Shown here one piece after another: positions 36,810 to 46,107 of a stretch of 64,000 nt of DNA (positions within the stretch are counted from its first letter, which is position 1; each line of letters starts with the position of its first letter). Origin of the DNA: Paenibacillus spongiae (GTDB taxonomy: Bacteria; Bacillota; Bacilli; Paenibacillales; Paenibacillaceae). Position numbers and translations under genes: made by a program. The notes under the pieces are model-generated. The model had not been told where the DNA came from, did no database searches, and worked only from the letters and a program-made list of their open reading frames with translations. Location of the stretch: NCBI RefSeq assembly GCF_024734895.1, contig NZ_CP091430.1, positions 3,800,501 through 3,864,500 on the forward strand. Direction: 5' to 3'.

Positions 36810-37196
36810 ATGACATGTTCATGTAAGCTGGGTCGGTTACGTCGAAATTCATTCACTCGTCCAACGCGTATGGGGATAGCGTGCGCATGTTCAAACGGTG
36901 ACGTACTCCGCTGTCAAAGACTTATCGCCGGAATAAAGCAGCAAATAAACAGACGATTAATGTTATTAATAACGCTAGTAGGTGCAAAAAGCGCAGGCGG
37001 GAGCTGTAATCCTCAGGGGTGTAGGGTTTCCTTTCAGGGACAAAGCCGCCCAGGTCCCAAAGAGCAGGTAGCCAGACTGAAGCGGGAAGTCATTCGTCTA
37101 CTCCAACTATTATTAAAAATAGTAGGCGCAAAGTTCGTTGATATCAGCTGTTCTCGCACAAAGTGTGGTGAATTCGTATTTAATGATCGGATTTGA
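36810..37196 (+). CDS. small Cys-rich protein, multi-unit member of a local repeat family
   Basis: About 128 residues. GGAGGG plus AAGG lie before ATG 36810. After MTCSCKLGRLRR come a partial unit ending in MGIACACSNGDVLRC and two full units: LIAGIKQQINRRLMLLITLVGAKSAGGSC...CRVSFQ and VARLKREVIRLLQLLLKIVGAKFVDISC...FVFND. Each unit is a basic amphipathic helix, a (V/I)(V/I)GAK turn, a beta strand with Cys and a final strand. The two genes downstream carry one unit each. Function unknown. Confidence 0.65.
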   Translation: MTCSCKLGRLRRNSFTRPTRMGIACACSNGDVLRCQRLIAGIKQQINRRLMLLITLVGAKSAGGSCNPQGCRVSFQGQSRPGPKEQVARLKREVIRLLQLLLKIVGAKFVDISCSRTKCGEFVFNDRI

Positions 37197-37221
37197 TGAA
37201 AACAAGAAGGACGTGACGACT

Positions 37222-37395
37222 TTGAAAAAGGCTGTAAAAACCAAGCGTCTCACGGTTGCCCGTAACAAGAAAACAGTCGAAAGGGAAATACAGACTTTAG
37301 CGAAAATCATTGGCACCCAAAATGTTGGAATTGCTTGCTTTAAAGTAAACGGGAAATTCAGATGCTTCTTTAGCTTCGGACCACAGCCCGGTTAA
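37222..37395 (+). CDS. small Cys protein, single-unit member of the local family
   Basis: About 57 residues from TTG 37222 (AAGAAGGA upstream): a Lys/Arg-rich helix (VARNKKTVEREIQTLAKIIG) followed by NVGIACFKVNGKFRCFFSFG. It is one copy of the unit repeated in the 36810 product and closely similar to the 37412 product. The long open frame from 37138 overlaps the previous gene, so the TTG is preferred. Confidence 0.6.
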   Translation: MKKAVKTKRLTVARNKKTVEREIQTLAKIIGTQNVGIACFKVNGKFRCFFSFGPQPG

Positions 37396-37411
37396 AAAGG
37401 TAGGGATATTT

Positions 37412-37609
37412 TTGAAAAAAATAAAGGGAACAACACGCACGTGCCAGCAAGTCATAGCCCGTAAAAGACAAATCATCGAAAGAAAGATTGAAGCCATATC
37501 GAAAATTTTAGGGGAAGATCTTGTATTTGTCAGATGTTCTCCTGTAAACGGCAAGTTAAGATGCACGTTTACTTTCCAGCATTCCAATGGAGGAGATGAA
37601 ACCGGCTAA
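37412..37609 (+). CDS. small Cys protein, single-unit member of the local family
   Basis: 65 residues from TTG 37412 after AGGTAGGGA: VIARKRQIIERKIEAISKIL then VFVRCSPVNGKLRCTFTFQ, aligning throughout with the 37222 product. Both keep two Cys separated by about 8 residues in a beta-hairpin. It lies 16 bases after the previous gene, so in one transcript. Confidence 0.6.
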   Translation: MKKIKGTTRTCQQVIARKRQIIERKIEAISKILGEDLVFVRCSPVNGKLRCTFTFQHSNGGDETG

Positions 37610-37679
37610 GAACCCACTCGCCTCAGTCTGAGTTTGCCGACAAATGTAAGAAAGCTTATAATTCCAACACGTTGTCTAA

Positions 37680-37793
37680 TGACACAAACATGCCATAAAT
37701 AAAATCAAGAGAACCTTTATGTTAAAAGGGGATGTTTGTGTCTTAGGTTAGTGACACAAACATCCCCTTTTACGCTTACGGTGACACAAACAT
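37680..37793 (+). repeat. TGACACAAACAT repeats with a 20-bp perfect palindrome
   Basis: TGACACAAACAT occurs at 37680, 37752 and 37782. The inverse, ATGTTTGTGTC, is at 37732. The central part forms a 20-bp perfect inverted repeat (37723-37742 and 37753-37772, TAAAAGGGGATGTTTGTGTC) around a 10-base loop. No gene is present in 37610-37924. It could be a terminator with protein-binding sites or a small mobile repeat. Confidence 0.8.
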
Positions 37794-37924
37794 ATACTTA
37801 TAAGATGCGAAAATTATTTAGCGATATCCGCGACGTTATTCCGAAACCTATGGCTTGAGGACTGTACTCCAAAGCGAACCATATCATCCCTGAAGGTTGG
37901 ATGCGCGACAAGGAGCATTCAACC

Positions 37925-38899
37925 ATGAGCAATCTGATGTCACTATCCCTGTTCAAAAATCAAGCTGTCAAACCCGCGTTTTGGTTTGTCGTGCTGGGCT
38001 CCGCCTTATGGGGAATCGATCCGCTATTCCGAGTGCTTTTGCTTGATTATCTCACCTCGACCAAAATCGCGCTGCTGGAGCACGTTATTCTAGTGCTGTT
38101 CATGGCTCCCGTTTTGTGGAAGCATCGGCAGCAGCTGCGCAAGCTCAAGCTTCGCCATCTCGGCGCGATGCTGTTCGTCTCGTGGGGCGGCTCGGCGCTC
38201 GCGACGGTGCTGTTCACGAAGGGACTGGCATCGGGCGATTTGAACGCGGTGCTTCTGCTGCAGAAGCTTCAGCCCCTGTTCGCCATTCTGATGGCCAGAT
38301 GGCTGCTGAAGGAGAAATTGCCCAAGTCGTTCGGCATGCTATTTGTCGTTGCGATTTTTGGCACTTATTTATTAACGTTTAGCTGGAAGCTGCCATTCTC
38401 CAATATTAGCGAGATGCTGCAGTCAGGCAGCCTGATGTCGATCGGAGCGGCGTTGCTTTGGGGCGGCTCCACCGTCATGGGCCGCTACCTGCTGGGAGCC
38501 GTCAACTACGAGACCATGACGTCGTTGCGTTTCATCCTCGCACTACCGCTTCTGCTGGCGCTGACCCTTGGCGAACGCCAGTTATGGACGCTGCCCGGCG
38601 AAGCAAGCGAAATGGCTTTGATCGGCCTCAACCTGCTGCTGCAGGCGTTGCTGCCGGGGCTGCTCAGTTTGCTGCTGTACTATAAAGGCTTGAGCGCCAT
38701 CAAGGCTTCTTATGCCACGCTGGCGGAACTAAGTTTTCCGATGGTCGGCGTTCTGATCAATTTAGTCGTATTCCGACAGGTCACTACCTTCACGCAAATC
38801 GTGGGTTTTATATTAATCTGGGCAACGTTGCTTGTCATATCACGTCAGCAAGAACGATCCGTCCAGCCAGAAGGGATCGTCAGGCCCACGGCGATCTAA
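37925..38899 (+). CDS. EamA/DMT-family transporter
   Basis: A 324-residue membrane protein with about ten membrane segments arranged as two EamA repeats (first about residues 14-145, second about 165-300). LQKLQPLFAILMARWLLKEKLP marks the end of repeat 1 and ATLAELSFPMVGVLINLVVF the matching part of repeat 2. Drug/metabolite exporters of this type move amino acids or other small metabolites. AAGGAG at 37910-37915 favours ATG 37925. Confidence 0.87.
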   Translation: MSNLMSLSLFKNQAVKPAFWFVVLGSALWGIDPLFRVLLLDYLTSTKIALLEHVILVLFMAPVLWKHRQQLRKLKLRHLGAMLFVSWGGSALATVLFTKGLASGDLNAVLLLQKLQPLFAILMARWLLKEKLPKSFGMLFVVAIFGTYLLTFSWKLPFSNISEMLQSGSLMSIGAALLWGGSTVMGRYLLGAVNYETMTSLRFILALPLLLALTLGERQLWTLPGEASEMALIGLNLLLQALLPGLLSLLLYYKGLSAIKASYATLAELSFPMVGVLINLVVFRQVTTFTQIVGFILIWATLLVISRQQERSVQPEGIVRPTAI

Positions 38900-38931
38900 C
38901 CGACGTTCAATTCCTTTAAAAGTCATATTAA

Positions 38932-38970
38932 AGCCCAAGGGGGAATCAAGTTCCCCCCTTGGGCTATTTT
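38932..38970 (+). terminator. terminator of the EamA gene
   Basis: AGCCCAAGGGGGAA, loop TCAAG, TTCCCCCCTTGGGCT then ATTTTTC: a stem of about 14 bp starting 32 bases after the stop. Confidence 0.9.
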
Positions 38971-39149
38971 TCATTTGATCGTTTAGTTCCTGCAGGGAAA
39001 CTTCTAAAGTAATAACATGATAAAAAACAATAATCTAGTAAATGGACTCTTATTTAGTTGTCTGCCGTTTCTCTCATCCCTTCGAATTAATAGGATATTA
39101 AGGTAACAACTTCAATACTAACACTTACTTGAAGGGAAGGTGGCATTAA

Positions 39150-39701
39150 ATGAAACAAGGACTGAGTTCTTTGAGGAGCAAGCGAGGAATGAGTTCTATG
39201 AGGGGCACGCGAGGAATGAGTCCTATGAAGGGCACGCGAGGAATGCGTCCTAAGAGGAGCATTTCAAATCCCGCTGCAGAAAAGCGCTTCTCTGCATTTA
39301 AGAAAAAGGTATCAATTAATCAATTTTACAAAGACGTCATTCGTTTAGTTAATCTAGAAAGAACTAGTCGAGGCATCCCGGCATTAAGAGAATCGATTCT
39401 TCTTGATTGGATGGCGTATTACAAGGCAATAGACATGAGAGATAAAGGGTATTTTGGTCATGTTTCTCCCGTTTATGGCAACATGGGACAACAGTATACT
39501 AGATTTGGAATTCGATGGACCGCTTATGGAGAAAACCTTGCATATGGCTATACAACTCCACAAGCAGTTGTAGCTGGTTGGATGAACAGTGCCGGACACA
39601 GAGCAAACATTTTAAATCCAAACTTCACATACACTGGTGTCTGGTATACAACAGGAGGCACATTAGGACGTTACTGGGTTCAAGTATTTTGGAGAGGATA
39701 G
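39150..39701 (+). CDS. CAP/SCP-domain protein with 9-residue tandem repeats
   Basis: 183 residues. From about residue 55 there is a YkwD-type CAP domain: IRLVNLERTSRGIPALR, GYFGHVSPVYG (His), TAYGENLAYGY (Glu), WMNSAGHRANILNPNFT (His), YWVQVFWRG. The N-terminus has no signal peptide but four 27-bp direct repeats (39162-39269) encoding the basic nonapeptide RGMSPMKGT and variants. In Bacillales, CAP proteins without a signal are often spore-associated. RBS GGGAAGGTGG. Confidence 0.82.
   Translation: MKQGLSSLRSKRGMSSMRGTRGMSPMKGTRGMRPKRSISNPAAEKRFSAFKKKVSINQFYKDVIRLVNLERTSRGIPALRESILLDWMAYYKAIDMRDKGYFGHVSPVYGNMGQQYTRFGIRWTAYGENLAYGYTTPQAVVAGWMNSAGHRANILNPNFTYTGVWYTTGGTLGRYWVQVFWRG
39162..39269 (+). 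repeat. 27-bp coding tandem repeat, four units
   Basis: Units at 39162, 39189, 39216 and 39243; units 2 and 3 differ by two bases (ATGAGTTCTATGAGGGGCAC versus ATGAGTCCTATGAAGGGCAC), units 1 and 4 are more diverged. In-frame, so copy number can vary without breaking the gene. Confidence 0.85.
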
Positions 39702-39743
39702 TACAAAGTTGATGGTATCACGGTTACATTCATTCCCTTTATA

Positions 39744-39808
39744 AGCGTAAACGTCAAACAGCCCTTATCATGACCGTATGGTGGGGGCTGTTTGACGCTT
39801 ACGATTAA
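39744..39808 (+). repeat. long inverted repeat after the CAP gene
   Basis: CGTAAACGTCAAACAGCCC and GGGCTGTTTGACGCTTACG pair over 19 bp with one mismatch, around a loop of about 20 bases. It probably terminates the CAP gene. The flank CGCTTACG also occurs beside the palindrome at 37774. The rest of 39809-40069 holds no gene I can support. Confidence 0.75.
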
Positions 39809-40069
39809 TCAGAGGAGGTGCATATACAACGGGCAGAATTCAATAGAATGTTAACTTCGTCTATAGCTGGATTTGAGATCGTGTCCAAAGATAGAGATTG
39901 AACAGAAGTAATTCGACAAAGGATTAATATGAACTACGATCAGGGAATCTGGGGGAGCGAGTGGATCGTGTTTAAAATTTCGAGTATCTGATCAAAGCGG
40001 ACGTCGCGTTCATTATTACGAGAAACACGCTGCTTTATAAATCATGCGCCCTTGTTGCCGCGTTCGCCG

Positions 40070-40864
40070 CTAATACCGGTTTTGCTTTCGGAATTCGGAC
40101 GGGCTTACACCCATCACCTTGCGAAACACCCGGCTGAGGTAGAAGCCGTTCTCGTAGCCGCATTTTCCGGCTATAACATCGAGCGTCCACTCCGTTAACA
40201 GCAGCAGCCTGCATGCTTGCTTTACCCGAATCGACGTTAAGTATTGCAGAGGGTTGATGCTATAGGCGTTTTTGAATCTTCGGATCAGCTGCACAGGCGT
40301 CATTCCGAACCTATGCGCGACATCCCGGATTTCAATCGCTTCATGCGCGTGATTATTGAAGTAGATTGCGACATCGCGAATTATTTCGTCTTCTTCCAAG
40401 AAAGGACCGGCATCGGGAAAATCCAGCACTTGCTGCGCGATCATCAGCCATAAATCCGCCAAATAGTGCTGCTTCAGCTTTTGATTATCAGAGCTGTAGG
40501 ATATCTGCTGATCCGCCCGCCTTAAGCAGCTGTAGTTTTCGGACAAGCGCCGGATTTGCGGCAGCCGTATTTTCCGATGTGCCAAAAGGGATTGAAGCTG
40601 CTGAGGCTCTCCTTCGGGGAGGGTGAACGTTATGGAATGAAAGCTTAAGGACGTCAGCACGTTCCGATAGAAAGCAACCTGGGGCGGGCATACGACCACG
40701 TCTCCGAATTCGGCCACTCCGCAATCTTCTCCTATTTGGTATTCGAATCTCCCTTCCTCTACCGCAAAAAGAACCCAAGTTACATAGGTATCCGTTTCTA
40801 ATAGAAATTTATCTTTTTTGATCCAGTACACATGCGATACGATTTCGGGCAAGCATGAGGACAT
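40070..40864 (-). CDS. AraC-family transcriptional regulator
   Basis: 264 residues. An N-terminal cupin-like sensor (VTWVLFAVEEGRFEYQIGED) is joined to a C-terminal pair of helix-turn-helix motifs: IEIRDVAHRFGMTPVQLIRRF and WTLDVIAGKCGYENGFYLSRVFRKVMGVSPSEFRK. GAGGTGAAGCGAA before ATG on the minus strand. It is divergent from the FAD oxidoreductase at 40,994, with 129 bases between the starts, so it most likely activates that gene in response to a sugar-like effector. Confidence 0.9.
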   Translation of the reverse strand: MSSCLPEIVSHVYWIKKDKFLLETDTYVTWVLFAVEEGRFEYQIGEDCGVAEFGDVVVCPPQVAFYRNVLTSLSFHSITFTLPEGEPQQLQSLLAHRKIRLPQIRRLSENYSCLRRADQQISYSSDNQKLKQHYLADLWLMIAQQVLDFPDAGPFLEEDEIIRDVAIYFNNHAHEAIEIRDVAHRFGMTPVQLIRRFKNAYSINPLQYLTSIRVKQACRLLLLTEWTLDVIAGKCGYENGFYLSRVFRKVMGVSPSEFRKQNRY

Positions 40865-40993
40865 TTCGCTTCACCTCGTTCAGCACCGTGAAATTTTAGA
40901 TATGAAAAAGAAATTTTATGAATTTTAATGTGTGAAAGTAAGATCGTAATATGTAATTAAAGTTATCATAGAATGCAAAGGAGTCAATGGAGG

Positions 40994-42808
40994 ATGAGGA
41001 AGACCGATACCAAAATGTTGGATACGGACATTTTGATCGCTGGCGGAGGGATGACGGGGGTGGCGGCTGCATTAGCTGCGGCCCGCAACGGAGCCCGGGT
41101 GATTTTATGCCAGGACCGTTCCGTTCTTGGCGGAAACGCATCGTCGGAGATTCGCATGAATATATCCGGCGCATCCACAATCGGGAAGGAATTGGGGACG
41201 GAGCGCAGAGAAAGCGGCATTATCGAAGAAATCGTGCTTGAATGCGCGGTCAGAAATCCGCAGCGGAGCGCGAGTATGCTGGACTTGATCTTATATGAAA
41301 AATGCCGTGCCGAACAGAATTTGAAGCTGCTGCTGAACACGACGGTAGTTGAAGCCGATGTCGAGGGCTCCCGTATTCGTTCCGCTTATGCGTTGAGAGA
41401 AAGCACGGAGGAAAGCTTTACGATCCGGGCTGACATTTTTGCGGATTGTACGGGCGACGGCAGGCTGGGGCTTGAAGCGGGGGCTACTTTTACAACCGGC
41501 CGGGAAGCGGTGGAGGAATATAAAGAGTCCGGCGCAAGCCTGAACAGGGATGCTTACCGTCTCGGATCCTCCCTTTTGTTCACATCGAAGGATATGGGAC
41601 GCCCGATGCCATTTACCCCGCCGAAATGGGCCCGCAAGTTTACGGAAGAAGATTTGAAGTTTAGAAACCACGACGCCTGGGAGTTCGGATATTGGTGGGT
41701 GGAATTCGGCGGCACGCTGGATACGATCAAGGATAACGAGCATATTCGCGACGAGCTGCTTGCGATCATGCTTGGGGTATGGGATCACATCAAAAATAGC
41801 GGCAATCACCCCGATTCCGAAAATTGGGCCCTGGATTGGTTCGGCTTTCTTCCGGGCAAAAGAGAGTCCAGAAGATTTATCGGTCGGCACGTGCTGACCC
41901 AAAACGATATTCAGCATGCCGTCGACTTCGACGATGTAATCGCCTATGGCGGCTGGTCGATGGATACCCATCCGCCCCAAGGCATCGATGCGAAAGACGA
42001 GGAGCCGTGCAATCAGCCGTTTACGCCATATCTTTACGGCATACCGCTGCGCTCGATGATCAGCAGGAACATTTCGAATCTGATGTTCGCCGGCCGCAAT
42101 TTATCGGCTACTCATATCGCTTTCTCCAGCACCAGGGTAATGGCGACATGCGCGGTCATGGGAGAAGGGCTGGGAACGTTCGCGGCAACGGCGGTGAAGC
42201 GCAAACTTCCGCTGGAACAAGCATGGCGCGAAAGCGGTGTCGTGAAGGAGGCTCAGCAGCAATTGCTTCGGCAGGGAGCTTTTTTGCCCGGCATCATGCT
42301 GGAAGGAAATCTCGCGAAGCTTGCCCGGATTTCCGCTTCGTCCGAACAAAAGCAAGGAACATGCGGTAATGTTGTAGATGGGCATACTCGCGCTGTCCAT
42401 GGGGAGAAGGGGGTACGTCCCGACTTGACGACAGCCGGCACGCATCGCTGGATGTCGGAGCCGGGAGATAGCAGTCCTTGGCTGGAGCTTCAATGGGAGG
42501 AGCCGGTAACGGTTTCCCGGATTACGATCGTTCTGGATACCGGGCTTCACCGTTTATTGATGCTATGCCATTTGGACGCGCTCCAGAAGCATATGCAGTG
42601 GGGGCGGCCGCAAGCCGAAACGCTGAAGGAGTTTAAGCTGATTGCGCATGACGAACGAGGGAGGACGGAAATCGCACATCTCAAGGACAATTATCAACGC
42701 ATGATCCATCTGCCGGTAACGCTGGAAAATCTGAAGACGCTCCGTTTGGAGGTAATCTCTACGAACGGTTTGGATCATGCGCGAGTGGTTGAAATCGTTT
42801 GCGAGTAA
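40994..42808 (+). CDS. FAD-dependent oxidoreductase, long form with C-terminal F5/8-like domain
   Basis: 604 residues. FAD site [20 protein letters not shown] with acidic [37 protein letters not shown]; a long-form insertion with [15 protein letters not shown]; the signature [21 protein letters not shown]; and [15 protein letters not shown]. From about residue 450 a galactose-binding-like (discoidin, F5/8) beta-sandwich follows: [45 protein letters not shown] at 40978-40983 fits ATG 40994; ATG 40973 lacks a site. No signal peptide, which is odd for an enzyme with a carbohydrate-binding-like domain. Probably oxidises a sugar or glycoside. Confidence 0.87.
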   Translation: MRKTDTKMLDTDILIAGGGMTGVAAALAAARNGARVILCQDRSVLGGNASSEIRMNISGASTIGKELGTERRESGIIEEIVLECAVRNPQRSASMLDLILYEKCRAEQNLKLLLNTTVVEADVEGSRIRSAYALRESTEESFTIRADIFADCTGDGRLGLEAGATFTTGREAVEEYKESGASLNRDAYRLGSSLLFTSKDMGRPMPFTPPKWARKFTEEDLKFRNHDAWEFGYWWVEFGGTLDTIKDNEHIRDELLAIMLGVWDHIKNSGNHPDSENWALDWFGFLPGKRESRRFIGRHVLTQNDIQHAVDFDDVIAYGGWSMDTHPPQGIDAKDEEPCNQPFTPYLYGIPLRSMISRNISNLMFAGRNLSATHIAFSSTRVMATCAVMGEGLGTFAATAVKRKLPLEQAWRESGVVKEAQQQLLRQGAFLPGIMLEGNLAKLARISASSEQKQGTCGNVVDGHTRAVHGEKGVRPDLTTAGTHRWMSEPGDSSPWLELQWEEPVTVSRITIVLDTGLHRLLMLCHLDALQKHMQWGRPQAETLKEFKLIAHDERGRTEIAHLKDNYQRMIHLPVTLENLKTLRLEVISTNGLDHARVVEIVCE

Positions 42809-42963
42809 CTCCGCTTGTGGCAGCATCTTTGTAAGGAGAATGTGATCTATCACACTCGGCCGGTCAGGTCTGTATATAGACGCTAAGTAACAAAAGTGAA
42901 ACTATAGTGTAACTCTTTTCAGGCATATACTAAAAACCAAAATCAGTATCTGGAGGTTGAGGC

Positions 42964-44214
42964 ATGAATAACGTTTCGTTGCAGCGCAATGTCGAGATTT
43001 ATGATGACGCGGACATCGTCGTCATTGGCTGAGGTCCGGCAGGAACGGCCGCCGCGATCAGCGGGGCAAGATGCGGCAAAAAAGTCGTGCTTCTGGAACA
43101 TTCAGGCCAATTGGGCGGTATGGGGACGCTCGGTAATGTCAGTATTTTCATGGGGGTAGGCAATGTTACCGGGATCTATCGCGAGCTCGTATCCGAGGTC
43201 ATGCCGAACTATTTGCCGCAATCGCATCAAGGCTCCATCAGGCCGCAATACTCTCCCTTTAACGTTCGTCATTATTTGAACACGAAGCTTGAGAAGGAAG
43301 GAGTCAAGGTCTATTATCATACCAGCTTCATTGCGGCAATCAAAGAAGGGGATACGGTTACGGGGGTAATCGCCAATACGCGGGAAGGGCTTAAAGCGTT
43401 CCTGGGCCGATCGATCATTGACTGCACCGGCGATGCGCGGGTGGCACAGGATGCCGGTGTTCCAACGCATTCGGGACGCGAGGACGACGGCCTCACCCAG
43501 CCGATGACACTGATGTTTATGATGCAAAATACGGGCAAGCAGGTTAAACTCTATTTGCCGGATGACTGCTATTATTACGAATCGGTAAGCGAACTGCCTC
43601 AGGGCCGGCATCTGTATTGGGAGTATAATGATGACGGCATGCTCTTGGTTAACATGACGCGGGTTAAGGGGAATGGCGCCAAGATCGAAGACATCAATAA
43701 CGCCGAGAAGGAAGGACTTCGTCAAGTGTTCTCCGTTGCGCATTATTTGCAGCGAAACGGATTTGAGACGTACGCCCTGTCGCATATTCCCGGCCAAATC
43801 GGCGTTCGGGAAACCAACCAAATCGAAGGAATGTATACGCTGACGGAGCAGGATTTGACCGACGGGAGGCGCTTTGGCGACGTTGTGGCACAGACGAACT
43901 ACGAAATCGACATTCACAGCCCGGATGGCAAAAAGACGTGTGACGAGCGTCAGCTCAGCGGGTACGATATCCCGTACCGCTGTATGGTTCCCCTTCAAGT
44001 GAAAGGGCTTCTCGTGGCTGGAAGGTGTATCTCCGCCACTCATGTCGCCATGTCCTCCATGCGCGTGCAAGCAACCTGCTATGCGCTCGGTCAAGCGGCA
44101 GGCATTGCGGCGGCATGTGCGGTCGAGGAGAACATTCAACTCGATCAAGTATCCATTCCGAAGCTTCATGAACGGCTGGCTGACCAAGGCGTCGTTTTTG
44201 TGAAAGAAGTCTAA
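42964..44214 (+). pseudogene. FAD-dependent oxidoreductase, short form, with in-frame TGA in the FAD motif
   Basis: GGAGGT then ATG 42964 opens MNNVSLQRNVEIYDDADIVVIG; the next codon is TGA (43030-43032), followed in the same frame by GPAGTAAAISGARCG and a full-length enzyme to 44214 (416 codons). The TGA stands exactly where the dinucleotide motif GxGxxG needs Gly (GGA or GGC to TGA is one change). Everything else is intact: GQLGGMGTLGN, IIDCTGDARVAQDAG, IGVRETNQIEGMYTLTEQD, LLVAGRCISATHVA. It is either a very recent nonsense mutation, a sequencing error or a read-through gene. A decayed copy of its 5' third lies at 21,067. Confidence 0.85.
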
Positions 44215-44273
44215 TGGCTGAACAAAGGGCAATCTAGTGCTCTACACTAGCTCTTACTAAAGCTGCGTATAAT

Positions 44274-44308
44274 AAAGAAACTGCCACAATTCTGAGGCAG
44301 TTTCTTTG
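44274..44308 (+). terminator. terminator after the FAD pseudogene
   Basis: AAAGAAACTGCC, loop ACAATTCTGA, GGCAGTTTCTTTG: a perfect 12-bp stem. No gene lies in 44215-44474. Confidence 0.8.
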
Positions 44309-44474
44309 TCGTCTAGCAAAGATCGGCAGCCTCGAACAGGCAGTAGAAACTTCGGTATATATGAATTTTCTTCACATATGTGCAGCATTCATCTAGTCAT
44401 CACTGTATAATCTTGTTATATTAGAGTTGATCGTCAATGATAAAACGCCGGATGGGTAACGGGAGGAATCGGAC

Positions 44475-45251
44475 ATGAAATCCGTCTTCATGCATTACCA
44501 TACGAGAGAGGAAATATCGGAAATGGCCCGGAACGGGGCAGCGGCGATCGTCGTTCCGCTTGCCGCTACGGAACAGCATGGGCCTCATCTGCCTGTGTTC
44601 ACCGACAGCCTGATTTGCGAACACGTCGCCACTGAAGCGGTTCGGCAAGCTTCCGGCACCGTTCCGATTCTGGTCGCGCCCGTGCTTACGATAGGCTGCT
44701 CGCAGCATCATTTGGCATTCGGAGGGACGCTTTCGTATACGTCATCCACGTATCTGCAGCTGCTGCGGGATATCGGAGAGAGTCTGGTCACGGACGGGTT
44801 TGGGAAAATCATTTTTCTGAACGCCCACGGCGGCAACGATCCCATTATGACTCAAACCGCGAACGATCTTGCCGTCCGCTTCCCGATCTGGACCGCCTCC
44901 GCTTCTTATTGGAGCGTAGCGCGCGCCGCCTTGAACGAGACGGATGCCGCCTCGCTCGGCATGGTTCCGGGACATGCAGGCGGTTTCGAAACGGCAGCCG
45001 TGATGGCGCTGAAGCCCGAACTGGTACGGAGCGATTTGCTGCCGGAGACGCATACGATGCGGGAATGGATCAATTCCGGGCCGCCCGGTTCTTTCATCGG
45101 CAAGCACGGGGAATTGACCGGCTTCGACGGCTTTACGGATGCCCCGCATCGAGCCACGGCGGAGGCCGGGCGCCGTTATTTGAATGTCATTGTCGATTGC
45201 GTCGCGGCTTGGTTGATTGCAACCGTTCAAGCGATGCAAAAGGGCAGCTGA
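44475..45251 (+). CDS. creatininase-family amidohydrolase
   Basis: 258 residues with the family metal motifs: PLAATEQHGPHLPVFTDSL (Glu, His and Asp ligands), FLNAHGGNDPIM and PGHAGGFETAAVM (Glu). The family forms a two-metal centre and opens lactam or imine rings (creatininase, FAPy and mycofactocin-related members). GGGAGGAATCGGAC before ATG. Placed between FAD oxidoreductases and an IclR gene, it may hydrolyse a lactone- or lactam-like product of the flavoenzymes; that is inference. Confidence 0.88.
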   Translation: MKSVFMHYHTREEISEMARNGAAAIVVPLAATEQHGPHLPVFTDSLICEHVATEAVRQASGTVPILVAPVLTIGCSQHHLAFGGTLSYTSSTYLQLLRDIGESLVTDGFGKIIFLNAHGGNDPIMTQTANDLAVRFPIWTASASYWSVARAALNETDAASLGMVPGHAGGFETAAVMALKPELVRSDLLPETHTMREWINSGPPGSFIGKHGELTGFDGFTDAPHRATAEAGRRYLNVIVDCVAAWLIATVQAMQKGS

Positions 45252-45327
45252 GATGGACACTGCAGACGAAGTCCGATAAAATATTGGCTGAGGTTTCTTT
45301 CAGCTCCTAAAAAAGGAAGGAATAACC

Positions 45328-46098
45328 ATGGAAAAGCAATCCCCGAAAGTGAAGTCGGCCGATCGTGTTCTGGATATTTTCGAGCTGTTTACCGGAGAGA
45401 AGGAATCGTATAATTTGACCGAAATTTCCAAAGCGCTGCACATGCCCTCGAGCAGTGCTTATCAAATTCTGCAAAATATGCTGAGCCGGGGCTATTTGGA
45501 GACGGATAGTACGGGAAAGCAATTCCGCCTCGGCAATAAAATATTCGAGATCCGGGTCCAGCATCGTCAGAGCACCAACTTGACTTCGGAATTCTATCAA
45601 ATTGCCGGAAAAATCGTCGACGATCTGAACGAAGGGGTTCAGCTTGGCGTACGCAGCGAAGACAAAGTTGTCTATATCGCCGAAAAGCATGTTTCGCAGC
45701 CGTTTCGACTCAACAGCAACTTGGGATCGGTTCTGCCTCTGCATGCGTCGGCATCCGGGAAGATATTGCTTTCGCGCTTGCCGGACGAAGAGCTGCAGGC
45801 GCTCTATCCCAAGAAGAAGCTGCAAACTTATACGAGCAACACGATCTCGACCTTCGATGCGCTGAAGGCGGAGATCGAGAAGGTGAGACAGGATGAAATC
45901 GCTTATAATATGGGCGAATCGATCGAAGGCGTGCAGTGCATAGCCGGTCCCGTGTACGATATGGAAGGCAATGTCGTCGCTGCCGTCAGCATCTCGATTC
46001 CGGTCATTCGCGTTACGGATGAAATATGGGAAAATATCCATTATTGGATCCGCAGGGCTTGCAGGGAAATCACCAATAAAGTGTACCGGCAAAATTGA
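45328..46098 (+). CDS. IclR-family transcriptional regulator
   Basis: 256 residues. Winged helix-turn-helix VLDIFELFTGEKESYNLTEISKALHMPSSSAYQILQNML, then the GAF-like effector domain with PLHASASGKILLS and the typical IAYNMGESIEGVQCIAGPVYDMEG. It lies 76 bases after the creatininase-like gene in the same direction. A candidate controller of this gene and of the operon starting at 46,315. Effector unknown. Confidence 0.9.
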   Translation: MEKQSPKVKSADRVLDIFELFTGEKESYNLTEISKALHMPSSSAYQILQNMLSRGYLETDSTGKQFRLGNKIFEIRVQHRQSTNLTSEFYQIAGKIVDDLNEGVQLGVRSEDKVVYIAEKHVSQPFRLNSNLGSVLPLHASASGKILLSRLPDEELQALYPKKKLQTYTSNTISTFDALKAEIEKVRQDEIAYNMGESIEGVQCIAGPVYDMEGNVVAAVSISIPVIRVTDEIWENIHYWIRRACREITNKVYRQN

Positions 46099-46107
46099 AA
46101 ATAAACG

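Noticed and set aside
43030-43032. TGA as a selenocysteine codon
   Set aside because: The position is the conserved Gly of the FAD motif, not a redox Cys, and no SECIS-like stem was seen just after it. A nonsense mutation from a Gly codon is simpler.
43102-44232. Long minus-strand ORF (376 codons) antisense to the FAD pseudogene
   Set aside because: It is a codon-bias shadow: the plus frame carries all family motifs, while the minus frame has no recognisable domain or ribosome binding site. The same applies to 47,597-48,745 and 49,807-51,687 on the minus strand.
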